Below are positions 34,937 through 44,501 of a stretch of DNA of 61,329 bases, one piece after another. Both the position numbers and the translations under genes were made by a program. The notes beneath the pieces were generated by a model, which made no database searches, was not told the DNA's origin, and saw only the letters and a list, made by a program, of their open reading frames with translations. Within the stretch, counting starts at the first letter, position 1. Each line of letters begins with the position of its first letter. This stretch comes from Bacteroidota bacterium (GTDB taxonomy: Bacteria > Bacteroidota > Bacteroidia > Cytophagales > Cyclobacteriaceae): NCBI GenBank assembly GCA_022571715.1, contig JACZXH010000009.1, positions 1 through 61,329 of the forward strand, in the 5' to 3' direction.

Positions 34937-37063
34937 TTAATGCACATTCAGTAAGCCTCTTCTTTCAAGCAGGGGTTCAATTACAGGTTCACGACCCCTG
35001 AATTCGACATAGAGTTCCATTCCGGGTTTGGATCCTCCCTGGCTCAGCAAATGCCTGTATTTACGCGCAGTTTCCTGGTCGAAAAGGCTGGTTTCCTTGA
35101 ATGCCTGAAAGGCGTCGGCGTCCAGTACTTCCGACCACATGTAACTGTAATAGCCGGCCGAATAGCTTGGGTCTCCTCCGAATATATGATTGAAGTAGGA
35201 GCTACGATATCGTGGTATGATCTCACTGATAAGTCCGATGCGCTCCATTTCTTCATTTTCGAAGGCCGTTGCATCTTGTGGTGTCGTATCAGTTCGGGTG
35301 TGCCAGGCCAAATCCAAATAGGATGCAGCCATGTATTCTACCGTTTCAAATCCTTGGTTGAAAGTACCTGCTGCGTTGAGTTTGCTTATCATTTCTTTCG
35401 GAATCACTTCTCCGGTTTTATAATGCTTTGCATACAGATATAGTACTTCCGGTTCGCTCATCCAGTTTTCCATGACCTGCGAAGGAAACTCAACGAAATC
35501 GCGGGGCACACTGGTACCTGAAAGTGATTCATATATTACGTCAGAGAGCAGTCCATGCAACGCATGGCCAAATTCATGAAATAGTGTTTGTGCTTCGGTG
35601 AAGGAAAGCAAAGAAGGAGTGTTATCTGTCGGAGGGGGAAAATTAAAGTTCGTGGTGATGATGGGTGTAATTTCACCATCGAGCTTCGATTGTGAACGAA
35701 GGGAATTCATCCATGCACCTCCCCGTTTGCTTTCGCGTGCGAAAAAGTCCATGTAAATAACACCAAGATGTGATCCATCTGCCTCTTTTACTTCAAAAAC
35801 CTGCTGGTCCGGATGCCACACGGGCATATCTGTAAGTTCTGTAAATGTCAACCCAAATAAATTGCCTGCTAGCATAAAGGCGCCATCACGCACGGCAGAG
35901 AATTCAAAATATGGCCGCAACGCTTCTTCATCCAGGTCGAAGCGTGCTTTACGGACCTTTTCAACATAATACCGCCAATCCCAGCCCATAAGGTCTCCTT
36001 CTACCCCCTCTTCATTCATCATTTGCTTAAGCGCATCTCTTTCAGATTTCGAAACACGTAAGGCCGGAGTCCAGATTTTGTCTAGTAATGCATAAACCCG
36101 GTCGGGATTTTCTGCCATGTTGTCTGAAAGGATGTAATGGGCATGTGATTCATACCCTTTCAATTGTGCACGTTCAACCCTAAGACCAGCCATTTCGGAA
36201 AGGATGTCTTTGTTATCGTATTTGTTGTTATTATCACCCCGTAGTGCGTAACCCATGAATAGTTGTTTGCGGAAATCCCGGTTTGGCGAATACTGCAGAA
36301 ATGGATTTATACTTGGACGCGACAATGTGAATAACCAGCTGCCAGCGTTACCTTCCTTTTCTGCTGCCTTTGCTGCCGCTGCTACAAGACTCCCGGGCAG
36401 ATTACCCAGGTCATCAGGGTTGGTTACAACGAGTTTGAAGTCGTTTGTTTCGGCCAGCAGATTCTGGTTAAATTGCTGCGCCAGTTCCGCCAACCGGCTG
36501 TTTATCTCACGCAAAAGCTTCTGGGAATCTTCATCTAGATTTACACCTGACCTCACAAATCCTTTGTGTGTTTCTTCCAGCAACCGAAGTTGTTCGTCGG
36601 TTAGGTTCAACACATCCCGCCGATCATAGACAGTTTTTATCCGGATAAAGAGGTCCTTATTAAGGCTGATGTCATCCCGATGCGCCGATAGCTCGGGAGC
36701 CATGGTTGTGGCTATTTCCCTTGTGGAGTCATTGGAATGAGCAGAGTTGATTGCGAAAAACACACGTGAAACCCGGCTCAGGTCTTTTCCACTCCTTTCC
36801 AACGCTTCGATGGTATTTGCAAATGTCGGAGAGGATGTGTCACTGGTAATGTCTGCAATTTCAGATTTGTGCGTAGCTATTGCCATACGAAAAGCAGGCA
36901 AATAATCTTCGTCTCCGACAAGATCGAAGGGAGGTACTCCAAACGGTGTATCCCATTCCGCAAGCAAAGGATTATCATTGCTTACTGGCATGGTATCACT
37001 TTGTGACTGACAAGCAACGATGGCAAACGTGGCTGCAAAAAGAACGGAAGTATATATTTTCAT
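34937..37063 (-). CDS. M3 family metallopeptidase (peptidyl-dipeptidase Dcp-like lipoprotein)
   Basis: The 708-residue protein has a lipoprotein signal ending at Cys18 (ATFAIVAC) and a full M3 peptidase body with the zinc site HEFGH (496-500) and the usual following FVEFPSQVMENW block (about 523-535) that supplies the third ligand region. Its similarity follows Dcp, which removes C-terminal dipeptides, rather than PepF-type oligopeptidases. Lipidation would put it in the envelope, processing peptides outside the cytoplasm. It stands alone between the exporter and mscL. Confidence 0.88.
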   Translation of the reverse strand: MKIYTSVLFAATFAIVACQSQSDTMPVSNDNPLLAEWDTPFGVPPFDLVGDEDYLPAFRMAIATHKSEIADITSDTSSPTFANTIEALERSGKDLSRVSRVFFAINSAHSNDSTREIATTMAPELSAHRDDISLNKDLFIRIKTVYDRRDVLNLTDEQLRLLEETHKGFVRSGVNLDEDSQKLLREINSRLAELAQQFNQNLLAETNDFKLVVTNPDDLGNLPGSLVAAAAKAAEKEGNAGSWLFTLSRPSINPFLQYSPNRDFRKQLFMGYALRGDNNNKYDNKDILSEMAGLRVERAQLKGYESHAHYILSDNMAENPDRVYALLDKIWTPALRVSKSERDALKQMMNEEGVEGDLMGWDWRYYVEKVRKARFDLDEEALRPYFEFSAVRDGAFMLAGNLFGLTFTELTDMPVWHPDQQVFEVKEADGSHLGVIYMDFFARESKRGGAWMNSLRSQSKLDGEITPIITTNFNFPPPTDNTPSLLSFTEAQTLFHEFGHALHGLLSDVIYESLSGTSVPRDFVEFPSQVMENWMSEPEVLYLYAKHYKTGEVIPKEMISKLNAAGTFNQGFETVEYMAASYLDLAWHTRTDTTPQDATAFENEEMERIGLISEIIPRYRSSYFNHIFGGDPSYSAGYYSYMWSEVLDADAFQAFKETSLFDQETARKYRHLLSQGGSKPGMELYVEFRGREPVIEPLLERRGLLNVH

Positions 37064-37202
37064 AATTAATTATTCAACAGGTTTGTGTATTTACATACAA
37101 TATTACTACCTACAGACCAGAACTATATGGTTCGTTGTGTGCTGATACTTATTTACATGTTTAGTAAAAAGGCTTGATTGAGCCACCATGCAACTATGAG
37201 GT

Positions 37203-37643
37203 CTAATCGGTATGCTGGGATTCGCTCTTCGCTGATAATATATCTCTTATTTCTGCAAGTAATTCAATGTTTCTTGGGGTAGGAACACTCGTTTCCTTTT
37301 CATTTTCTGCTTTTTTTCTCAATATATTAAAGACCTTGATGATAATAAAAATTGTGATAGCAATTATCGAGAAATCAAATATTACCTGAATAAAATTACC
37401 ATAAGCGATTGCTATTAACTCTTGCACAATGTTTCCGTTATTATCAATAGTTTCTTCTTGAAGGACAACTTTAAGATTCTTGAAATTCACCTTTCCAATT
37501 AAAAACCCCAGAGCGGGCATGATAAGGTCATGAACCAGAGAGGTGACTATTTTACTAAATGCAGCTCCGATAATAATTCCGATTGCCATATCAAACATAT
37601 TGCCCTTAATGGCAAATTCTTTGAATTCATTGAGAAATTTCAT
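37203..37643 (-). CDS. mscL: large-conductance mechanosensitive channel
   Basis: The 146-residue protein matches MscL: N-terminal amphipathic helix KEFAIKGNMFDMAIGIIIGAAF (TM1, with the pore-lining pattern), KIVTSLVHDLIMP, second helix FDFSIIAITIFIIIKVFN and a charged C-terminal bundle. MscL opens under membrane tension to release solutes during osmotic down-shock. The periplasmic loop (about 50-75) is of normal length. It lies 24 bases downstream of the TPM/LemA genes on the same strand and may share their transcript. Confidence 0.93.
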   Translation of the reverse strand: MKFLNEFKEFAIKGNMFDMAIGIIIGAAFSKIVTSLVHDLIMPALGFLIGKVNFKNLKVVLQEETIDNNGNIVQELIAIAYGNFIQVIFDFSIIAITIFIIIKVFNILRKKAENEKETSVPTPRNIELLAEIRDILSAKSESQHTD

Positions 37644-37667
37644 TCAGATTAAATTTTCAATATAGTC

Positions 37668-38480
37668 CTACCAACTCCCTCCTGCACCACCACCACCAAA
37701 ACTACCGCCTCCAAAACCACCAAAACTGCCCCCTCCAAATGAACCACTACCAGATGAGAAGCTACTGTAGCCCCTGCCTCCTCTGCCGCCCATAGCTGAC
37801 ATCAAAAAAAGAAAAGTTAGAAAATTCAGATTGCTCCCTGCCATATGAGAACCTCTTACACTTCTGAATCGTGAATAGGAGATAGCAATAAAAAAAATGA
37901 ATACAAGCAAGGGAAATATCAATCGAGAGAGTCGAATATTTTTTCTCCCAATTTGATCTGCCGTAAATTGACCACTGGCCAAGCCAATAATGATCGATGT
38001 TGCCTCGTCTATTCCCTTGTAATAATTATTATTACTGAAATTTGGCTTCATATAGTTTTCTACTATTCTTTTAGCGATGGCATCAGGAATAACACCTTCC
38101 ATTCCATAGCCAGTTGCAATAAACATTTTTCTGTCGTCCAGAGCAATTAAAATAAGTACCCCATTATCTTTCCCTTTTTCCCCAATGCCCCATTTTTCTG
38201 CAAGACGAAAACTATAATCGGCAATATCATTCCCGTTTAATGAATGGATAGTGACAACAGTTATTTGCGTAGAGGTGCTATCATAGTAGGCAACTAACTT
38301 GTCTTCAAGTATTAAATTTTCTCTATCACCTATAATATTCGCAAAATCATTAATTAATTTAGGAGGTCTGGGTCTCTCAGGCAAATCTTGTCCAAAGGAA
38401 ATGGTGCAAACTAATATGGGTAATATCAAAAACAGTGACCTAATGAGCTGATTCAATTTAACCAAAAGAAATATCATCAT
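37668..38480 (-). CDS. TPM domain membrane protein (YgcG family), Gly-rich tail
   Basis: The 270-residue protein has an N-terminal signal, a TPM_phosphatase domain (about 35-175; LINDFANIIGDRE, ITVVTIHSLNG, NGVLILIALDDRKMFIATGYG), one or two membrane helices (about 187-205 and 222-235) and a tail made almost entirely of Gly and Ser ending GGSW. This is the layout of YgcG/TPM proteins; the domain is named for thylakoid proteins and is proposed to help in membrane-protein repair. It overlaps the cytoplasmic TPM gene by 23 bases and forms an operon with it and LemA. Confidence 0.82.
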   Translation of the reverse strand: MMIFLLVKLNQLIRSLFLILPILVCTISFGQDLPERPRPPKLINDFANIIGDRENLILEDKLVAYYDSTSTQITVVTIHSLNGNDIADYSFRLAEKWGIGEKGKDNGVLILIALDDRKMFIATGYGMEGVIPDAIAKRIVENYMKPNFSNNNYYKGIDEATSIIIGLASGQFTADQIGRKNIRLSRLIFPLLVFIFFIAISYSRFRSVRGSHMAGSNLNFLTFLFLMSAMGGRGGRGYSSFSSGSGSFGGGSFGGFGGGSFGGGGAGGSW

Positions 38481-38889
38481 CTAATTCATTTATATCATCA
38501 GACTTGTACGGAAAATGGACTTTTAATTGCTCTCCTGCCATTTTAATACCTGAAGACAAGCCCGCTGTAAATTCACCTTCTTTAAATTTACGCTGCATCA
38601 TTTCTTTTATATTATCCCAAAAGTCATCAGGAACTACAGCATTTATGCCGCCATCTCCAAGAATAGCAAACGTACGGTCTTTAATAGCCAAATAGAACAA
38701 TACGCCATTTCTTAATTTGGTTTTGTACATCTTTAAAGAAGCAAAGACTGCTGATGCCCGATCTAATACCTCTTTTTTACAATGATTTTCAATATGTACT
38801 CGAATTTCTCCGGACGTATTTAATTCAGCCTCTTTAATTGCACTTATTATTTGTTGTTTCTGATCAGAAGTAAAAAATTTACTGGCCAT
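38458..38889 (-). CDS. TPM domain-containing protein (no membrane anchor)
   Basis: The 143-residue protein is a lone TPM domain: SAIKEAELNTSGEIRVHIENHCKK near residue 15, NGVLFYLAIKDRTFAILGDGGIN near 60, and DDFWDNIKEMMQRKFKEGEF near 90. There is no signal peptide, so it is probably cytoplasmic, facing the inner side of the membrane that holds its partner. The pairing of a soluble and a membrane TPM protein next to LemA is common in Bacteroidota. It starts 5 bases after the LemA stop and overlaps the next gene by 23 bases. Confidence 0.8.
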   Translation of the reverse strand: MASKFFTSDQKQQIISAIKEAELNTSGEIRVHIENHCKKEVLDRASAVFASLKMYKTKLRNGVLFYLAIKDRTFAILGDGGINAVVPDDFWDNIKEMMQRKFKEGEFTAGLSSGIKMAGEQLKVHFPYKSDDINELDDDISFG

Positions 38890-38894
38890 AGGAG

Positions 38895-39491
38895 TTAAAA
38901 ATTAACTTCCGGTACTATATTCGCACCTTCATCAGCTTGAAATTGCATTTTCCTTTCAAAACCATACATTCCGGCTACCATATTTTTTGGGAAAGAACGA
39001 ATATAAGTGTTATATACTTTAACTGATTCATTGAATTTTCTACGTTCCACAGCAATTCTATTTTCTGTACCTTCCAATTGTGCCTGTAACTCTAAAAAGT
39101 TTTGATTTGCTTTCAAGTCAGGATAACGTTCTACTATAACCATTAATTTTGAAAGAGCAGAACTCAGACCTGCCTGTGCTTGCTGAAATTGCTGTATTGT
39201 AGCAGCATTAAGATTAGCTGGATCAATGCTAACACTTGTAGCCTTAGCCCGGGCCTCAATAACTTCAGTAAAGGTTTCCTTTTCGTGGGCTGCATAACCT
39301 TTTACGGTATTCACCAGATTGGGTATCAAGTCCGCTCTTCTCTGATACACATTTTCAACATTTGACCACGATGTTATAACGGTCTCATCAAAGTCGACCA
39401 TATGGTTATAACTTCCCGTAAAGAAGCGATAGATAATAAATACTGTAATAAGTATGACTCCTAGGATTATCCAACTTTTTTTCACTTTCAT
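38895..39491 (-). CDS. LemA family protein
   Basis: From ATG 39491 (MKVKKSWIILGVILITVF) the protein has 198 residues, with one N-terminal membrane helix and then the LemA domain: SWSNVENVYQRRADLIPNLVNTVKGYAAHE, the EARAKATS and FLELQAQLEGTENRIAVERRKFNESV blocks. An upstream in-frame start (39545) would add a non-conserved leader before the helix. LemA proteins are small membrane-anchored helical proteins with unclear function, usually encoded next to TPM proteins, as here. It heads the four-gene LemA-TPM-TPM-mscL run. Confidence 0.88.
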   Translation of the reverse strand: MKVKKSWIILGVILITVFIIYRFFTGSYNHMVDFDETVITSWSNVENVYQRRADLIPNLVNTVKGYAAHEKETFTEVIEARAKATSVSIDPANLNAATIQQFQQAQAGLSSALSKLMVIVERYPDLKANQNFLELQAQLEGTENRIAVERRKFNESVKVYNTYIRSFPKNMVAGMYGFERKMQFQADEGANIVPEVNF

Positions 39492-39603
39492 TCTTGTTAT
39501 TGATTTTAAGTATTTAATGGGCATAACTTGATTTTCGGACTGCAAAGTTACTTAATTTAATAGTGCTATTGAAGGAAAAGGATGGGTTCTCATCAAAAGG
39601 CAG

Positions 39604-39628
39604 AATACTGCTATTATGAAGCAGTATT
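39604..39628 (-). terminator. possible terminator of the cupin/S9 transcript
   Basis: AATACTGC (39604-39611) pairs with GCAGTATT (39621-39628) around a 9-base loop. It lies just past the end of the leftward cupin gene. The downstream T content on that strand is modest, so this may instead be a stabilising hairpin. Confidence 0.3.
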
Positions 39629-39771
39629 TACTTCATCTTACAAAGCCTTGACCTTTGGGTGTAGTCATGTTCTTTGGCTATGCCTGTTGTTTGTTGAAAT
39701 AATTTGAATGGTGAATAACGAATTAAGAAGTAAATTAGAACCTCTATGGCAGGTATTGAAAATTAAATCCC

Positions 39772-40131
39772 TTACCGCTGATCTTCTATTGTCCGGGTAA
39801 GTTTTGATTTTACTTCACCGGTATGCTTGGTGGATTTCTGTTCGATCAGCATAACCCAGCATTCTTCTTTTGCAAAAGGCCTGTGTCGCACACCTTTCGG
39901 GACAATATAAAATTCCCCTTCCTCCAGATGAACGGTTTCATTTTCCATTTCTATTGCAAGCGACCCTTTATAAATGAAAAACATTTCGTCTTCATCTCGA
40001 TGGGCATGCCATATAAATTCACCCTTCAATTTGGCAATCTTTACATACTGGTCATTTACAGCGCCTATGATTTTAGGAGACCAGAAATCGGATATTCCTG
40101 AAAAAAGGTCTTTAAGATTCCTTTTCTGCAC
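39772..40131 (-). CDS. cupin domain protein
   Basis: The 119-residue protein is a single cupin: the motif HAHRDEDEMFFIYKG (about 41-55) gives the expected metal-binding His and Glu pattern and IVPKGVRHRPFA (about 72-83) the second His. Small cupins of this kind bind metal and often small sugars or acids; no substrate can be assigned. It lies 5 bases after the S9 peptidase on the same strand and should be co-transcribed with it. Confidence 0.82.
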   Translation of the reverse strand: MQKRNLKDLFSGISDFWSPKIIGAVNDQYVKIAKLKGEFIWHAHRDEDEMFFIYKGSLAIEMENETVHLEEGEFYIVPKGVRHRPFAKEECWVMLIEQKSTKHTGEVKSKLTRTIEDQR

Positions 40132-40136
40132 CTGAG

Positions 40137-42608
40137 CTATCGATTCAATATGTCAATCTTGGTGTCTTTAACCGGCTTCCGGTTTTTCACATATTTTTCA
40201 AGCCAGTTATCCATCTCCCAGAGCATGTGCATTACTGACTCCCTGGCAGCGTATCCATGGCTTTCGTATGGAAGCATAACCAGTCTTACGGTACCGCCAT
40301 GTCCTTTTACTGCTTTGTAAAAGCGTTCGCTTTGCATCGGAAATGTTCCCGAATTATTATCAGCAGTACCATGGATCATCAGAAACGGCTCGTTGATTTT
40401 ATCAGCATGCATGAACGGTGACATTTTGAAATATAAGTCTGGCGCTTCCCAGAAAGTACGTTCCTCTGCCTGGAAACCGAACGGTGTAAGTGTGCGGTTG
40501 TAGGCCCCGCTTCGGGCAATTCCGGCGGCAAACAAGTCGGAATGCGCCAGCAGGTTGGCTGTCATAAATGCGCCATAGGAATGTCCGCCAATACCAATAC
40601 GACCTGGATCGGCAATGCCCATTTCGGTTAACTTGCCGATCGCAGCCCTGCCATTTTCCACAAGTTGTTCTACAAACGTGTCATTAGGCTCCGCATCACC
40701 TTCGCCGATGACCGGGAAATCGGTGCGGTCGAGTACGGCATAGCCTCTGACAACCCAAAACAAAGGAGATCCATAGCTGATGGCAATAAAACGGTATGGT
40801 GAATCTTTCACCTGTCCGGCAAAGCTTGCATCTTTATATTCTCTCGGGTATGCCCACATAAATACAGGAAGGCGTCCGTCTTTTTCCTTTTCGTATCCTG
40901 CCGGCAAATATAAGGTTGCATTGAGATCCGTTCCGTCTGCACGTTTGTAATGGATTTGCTCCTTGGCGACACCTTTTAAGGAAGCATACGGGTTCGGAAA
41001 ATGAGTGATCTGTTTTGGATCCGTATTTTTAAAAATGTTGCGGATGAAATAGTTTGGATTTTCCGTAGGGCTTTCGATACTGGTCAGGATATCCCCTTTA
41101 GCGATATTTATAATATCAATGATGCGTTCGTATGTTTTTTTACCTTCGGCTTGCCAGATGTGCTGCGAAAACCCCGTCTTAGTATCAAAAGCTGCCACAA
41201 AAGGCTTATTGCCTTCGGGTGAATAACCGGGTCCGGTCATATAAAGTGTGCGGTTGTTTTTTGATTCCAAAAGCACATATTTTCCGTATTTGTTTCTTTC
41301 CATGGCAAATGATCCGGGAAACCGGTAGAGGTCTTCCGTATTGATATCAAATACGAGTTTTAATCCGATTTCGGGCACGTCCGGGTTGATCTGATAAACC
41401 TTACGGTTTCGCGTATTCCACCAGTAGTCGGCAACCATTGCCAGGTTTGCATTACCCCACTGAATAAAGGAAAACCGTTGAGATAATTTAGCGATTTCTC
41501 TGGCTTCAGAGTTGAAAGGTGCATCGAGGGTGTAAACTGCATCCCTGTAATCGGCTTCTTCGGCGGGGTTGCCATGATCAAGGGCTTCCACCCAGTACAC
41601 AGTTGCAGGTTTATCAGCGCGCCAACCGAAATTTCGCGGTCCCTGACTGGTAGCCATAAACCCTTTTGGACGTACTTCTTCCAACGGTGAATCATATAGT
41701 TTTTTTACGTGGTTTCCGTTCCCATCCAGAATCACGGTTTTTCTTGGAAACCTGTAATAAGGCACAAGGTATGAGAATGGGTTATGTACTGTGCTTATCA
41801 TCAGGTATTTGCCATCAGGTGAAAATGACATGGTGAAAAAGATTTCGGGATCCTTAAAATCGGATATGTTCCCGCTGAGATCCACTTTCTTCAATGCTGA
41901 CGTCGTCAGGAATGCAAAGTTTTTTTCATCATTCTTATTTTTGAGTAAATCCTGGTATGTTCTGGCGGGCGCTTTTTGCCCAAGATTTTCCTGAACTACC
42001 GGCCCTGTAGGTGCTTGGTCTTCGGGTATAAGGCCACCCCGGTTTTCAACTGTAAATTTGCATAGTAACAACTGTGAATCAGGCGTCCAGATGTACGGAT
42101 TACCATTAAAGACATCATTCAGTATCGGTTTTGTTAGCCGGGTAGCTTCACCGGTTTCTTTATCAGCCACCCAGAGTTCAATACCGTTTAACTCACTCAC
42201 CGTAAATGCAAACTTCTTGAAGTCGGGACTCCAGCTAAAATTAGAAATAATTGGTTTTTCTGATAATCCTTTCAGGGCATTTTCCGTCCCTGTTTTTATA
42301 TTGAGGATCGTAATTTTATTGTAAAACCGTGACCTGCTCGAACCGTTGTTTTTAGGATTTATTCTTAATCCTGCCAGCCGGTATTCTTTTGCTGCCACTT
42401 GCTCAATACTTTTAAATGCAGGCCGGTGAAGTAAAACAGCCCATTGAGCTTTATCATCAAGGTTGACCAAAGGAGGAGGCGGAGTGTCGGCCAGCATCCG
42501 GATTTCATCGGGAGGCTCCTGATAAATTAAATCAATCTGGGCAATTGAAATGTTTGTAAAGAATGTCAGGGGAAAAAGCAAACAAAAAGATTTAATGGTT
42601 ATTTTCAT
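40137..42608 (-). CDS. secreted S9 family peptidase (prolyl oligopeptidase-type)
   Basis: The 823-residue protein has a signal peptide (about 1-23, NISIAQ), a beta-propeller region (about 100-560) and a C-terminal alpha/beta hydrolase with the catalytic Ser in GGHSYGAF (Ser677), Asp750 in HGTADN and His784 in ESHGYAA. The sequence resembles the glutamyl-endopeptidase branch of prolyl oligopeptidases found in Bacteroidota periplasms. It cleaves peptides outside the cytoplasm; the exact specificity is uncertain. The cupin follows in the same operon. Confidence 0.88.
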   Translation of the reverse strand: MKITIKSFCLLFPLTFFTNISIAQIDLIYQEPPDEIRMLADTPPPPLVNLDDKAQWAVLLHRPAFKSIEQVAAKEYRLAGLRINPKNNGSSRSRFYNKITILNIKTGTENALKGLSEKPIISNFSWSPDFKKFAFTVSELNGIELWVADKETGEATRLTKPILNDVFNGNPYIWTPDSQLLLCKFTVENRGGLIPEDQAPTGPVVQENLGQKAPARTYQDLLKNKNDEKNFAFLTTSALKKVDLSGNISDFKDPEIFFTMSFSPDGKYLMISTVHNPFSYLVPYYRFPRKTVILDGNGNHVKKLYDSPLEEVRPKGFMATSQGPRNFGWRADKPATVYWVEALDHGNPAEEADYRDAVYTLDAPFNSEAREIAKLSQRFSFIQWGNANLAMVADYWWNTRNRKVYQINPDVPEIGLKLVFDINTEDLYRFPGSFAMERNKYGKYVLLESKNNRTLYMTGPGYSPEGNKPFVAAFDTKTGFSQHIWQAEGKKTYERIIDIINIAKGDILTSIESPTENPNYFIRNIFKNTDPKQITHFPNPYASLKGVAKEQIHYKRADGTDLNATLYLPAGYEKEKDGRLPVFMWAYPREYKDASFAGQVKDSPYRFIAISYGSPLFWVVRGYAVLDRTDFPVIGEGDAEPNDTFVEQLVENGRAAIGKLTEMGIADPGRIGIGGHSYGAFMTANLLAHSDLFAAGIARSGAYNRTLTPFGFQAEERTFWEAPDLYFKMSPFMHADKINEPFLMIHGTADNNSGTFPMQSERFYKAVKGHGGTVRLVMLPYESHGYAARESVMHMLWEMDNWLEKYVKNRKPVKDTKIDILNR

Positions 42609-42769
42609 GATAAAGGGTATTTAGTTTTTTAGGATGATTTACGGTACTAAATTTAGGAAAAATTCGCGAGGAATTGTATGTATTCTAGATTAATGGAATT
42701 ATACCAATGAATTAAAATTTCTGTTAAAATATATTTACAGATAAAATATCATTTCGAAAATCACAAACC

Positions 42770-42916
42770 ATGAAAAATACCCATAATCTGACTTTTCAGG
42801 AATTTATAAATGCGATAATGCTATTCCCGATATCCTGCCTGCCGGTAGCCAATGATGTAACAGTTGCTTCGAATCAGACAATCGGGATTAATATTGACAT
42901 CCGTGTTTTTATTTAA
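42770..42916 (+). CDS. 48-residue hypothetical small ORF
   Basis: ATG at 42770 opens a 48-codon frame ending at TAA 42914-42916. It has a hydrophobic centre (INAIMLFPISCLPVAND) but no recognised motif. The rest of 42609-42987 is AT-rich and carries the promoter-like pair for the next gene. The frame may be chance. Confidence 0.22.
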   Translation: MKNTHNLTFQEFINAIMLFPISCLPVANDVTVASNQTIGINIDIRVFI

Positions 42917-42920
42917 AAAG

Positions 42921-42952
42921 TCTGTAGCCGGGAAACAAAACCACTAACTTTG
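42921..42952 (+). promoter_or_regulatory. probable promoter of M20 amidohydrolase copy 2
   Basis: TAACTTTG (42945-42952) matches the -7 box exactly; TCTG (42921-42924) 20 bases upstream is a fair -33 box. RNA would start near 42959, about 29 bases before the ATG at 42988. Confidence 0.4.
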
Positions 42953-42987
42953 AATGTTCATACTTCAGAAAAGTTAATCAGACCGTT

Positions 42988-44439
42988 ATGAAAACCAACG
43001 TATTATTTTCTTCAGCCCTATTGTTCGCCGTTTCATTAAGTTACGCCCAAACCCCCAAGGCATTATCCAAGGATGAGAAAACCGTTCTAACGGGAGTGGA
43101 AAATCAACGTGAAAAATACAGCCGGATTGCCCTTGAGATATGGGACCTTGCTGAACTGGGATATCAGGAGTATAAGAGCTCGATGCTGCTCCAGAATGAA
43201 TTGAAATCAGCGGGATTTGAAGTAGAAGCTGGAGTTGCTGGCATACCTACTGCGTTTGTAGCCTCATATGGGAAAGGGAAGCCCGTGATAGGCATTTTAG
43301 CAGAGTTCGATGCACTGCCTGGTATTTCGCAGCAAGCGTTACCTGTGCGAATGGAAAGAGAAGATTTTAGTTCGGGTCATGCCTGTGGGCATCATCTGTT
43401 TGGTACCGGGTCATCGGCAGGAGCAATAGCCATAAAGGATTGGCTTGAGAAATCGGGCATCTCAGGCACAATCAGGCTGTATGGGACTCCTGCGGAGGAA
43501 GGCGGAAGTGCAAAGGTGTATATGGTAAGGGCAGGCCTTTTTGAGGATACGGATGTAGTATTGAGTTGGCATGCCGGCAATGCCAACAGCGCTGGCGCAG
43601 GCTCATGTCTGGCTATAAAATCAGCAAAATTCAGATTTTATGGCAATGCTTCTCATGCTGCAGGCGCACCTGAGCGGGGGAGAAGCGCTCTGGATGGTGT
43701 GGAGGCGATGAACGATATGGTCAATATGCTGCGTGAACACGTACCGCAGGAAACGAGGATCCACTATGTGATCACACGCGGGGGCGATGCGCCAAATGTT
43801 GTACCTAGTTTTGCTGAGGTGTATTACTATGTTCGTCATCCGCAAATAAATCGGGTAAAAGCTATATTTGAACGGGTGGTGCTTGCAGCCAGGGGAGCGG
43901 CTATGGGTACCGGAACACGCGTAGAATATGAGGTAATAGGAGGGTCATACAATTTGCTCCCAAACGAAACACTAGCCCGGATGATGCATGCCAGCCTGGA
44001 AAAGGTGGGAGGCATCACTTATACCGAAGAAGAAACGGAATTTATAGCCAAAATCATGGAGACATATCCTTCCGAAGACCTGTCACCGGGAGATGCATCT
44101 AAAATAAGTCCATTTGTAGTAAGAAAACAGGCGGGTGCATTTTCGACCGACACGGGTGATGTAAGTTGGGTGGTTCCGGCAACCGGATTACGGATTGCAA
44201 CCTGGGCTCCCGGAACTTCATCGCATAGCTGGCAGGCAGTAGCTGCAGGAGGTACGACAATAGGTACTAAAGGAATGATGGTTGCAGCCAAAACGATAGC
44301 CCTAACGGCTATAGAAATTTACAAAAACCCGGATATTGCGGCCAAAGCCAGAGAAGAGCTGATACGTCGAAGGGGAGCTGATTTTAAATATGAGGCCTTG
44401 CTGGGCGACCGTGAGGTACCTTTGGACTACCGTAAATAG
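42988..44439 (+). CDS. secreted M20 amidohydrolase (AbgB/aminoacylase-like), copy 2
   Basis: The 483-residue protein has a signal peptide (about 1-20, SLSYAQ) and the same metal-site blocks as the gene at 8284-9714: AEFDALPG (105-112), GHACGHH (130-136), YGTPAEEGG. Large parts are identical between the two, so they arose by duplication. This copy has HAGNANS where copy 1 has HPSSVNS near the metal site, and is 7 residues longer, so substrate choice may differ. It runs on the plus strand with its own promoter-like site, and precedes the putative metalloprotein by 62 bases. Confidence 0.85.
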   Translation: MKTNVLFSSALLFAVSLSYAQTPKALSKDEKTVLTGVENQREKYSRIALEIWDLAELGYQEYKSSMLLQNELKSAGFEVEAGVAGIPTAFVASYGKGKPVIGILAEFDALPGISQQALPVRMEREDFSSGHACGHHLFGTGSSAGAIAIKDWLEKSGISGTIRLYGTPAEEGGSAKVYMVRAGLFEDTDVVLSWHAGNANSAGAGSCLAIKSAKFRFYGNASHAAGAPERGRSALDGVEAMNDMVNMLREHVPQETRIHYVITRGGDAPNVVPSFAEVYYYVRHPQINRVKAIFERVVLAARGAAMGTGTRVEYEVIGGSYNLLPNETLARMMHASLEKVGGITYTEEETEFIAKIMETYPSEDLSPGDASKISPFVVRKQAGAFSTDTGDVSWVVPATGLRIATWAPGTSSHSWQAVAAGGTTIGTKGMMVAAKTIALTAIEIYKNPDIAAKAREELIRRRGADFKYEALLGDREVPLDYRK

Positions 44440-44501
44440 ACTTCTTGTACAGAGAACATTGAAACTTCGAAGCGCCAGAAATATAAATCGTGATCTAATT
44501 C

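Noticed and set aside
36255-36629. Frames antisense to the M3 peptidase, to mfd and to the DUF4175 gene
   Set aside because: All are antisense to well-conserved proteins and show biased composition expected of shadow frames.
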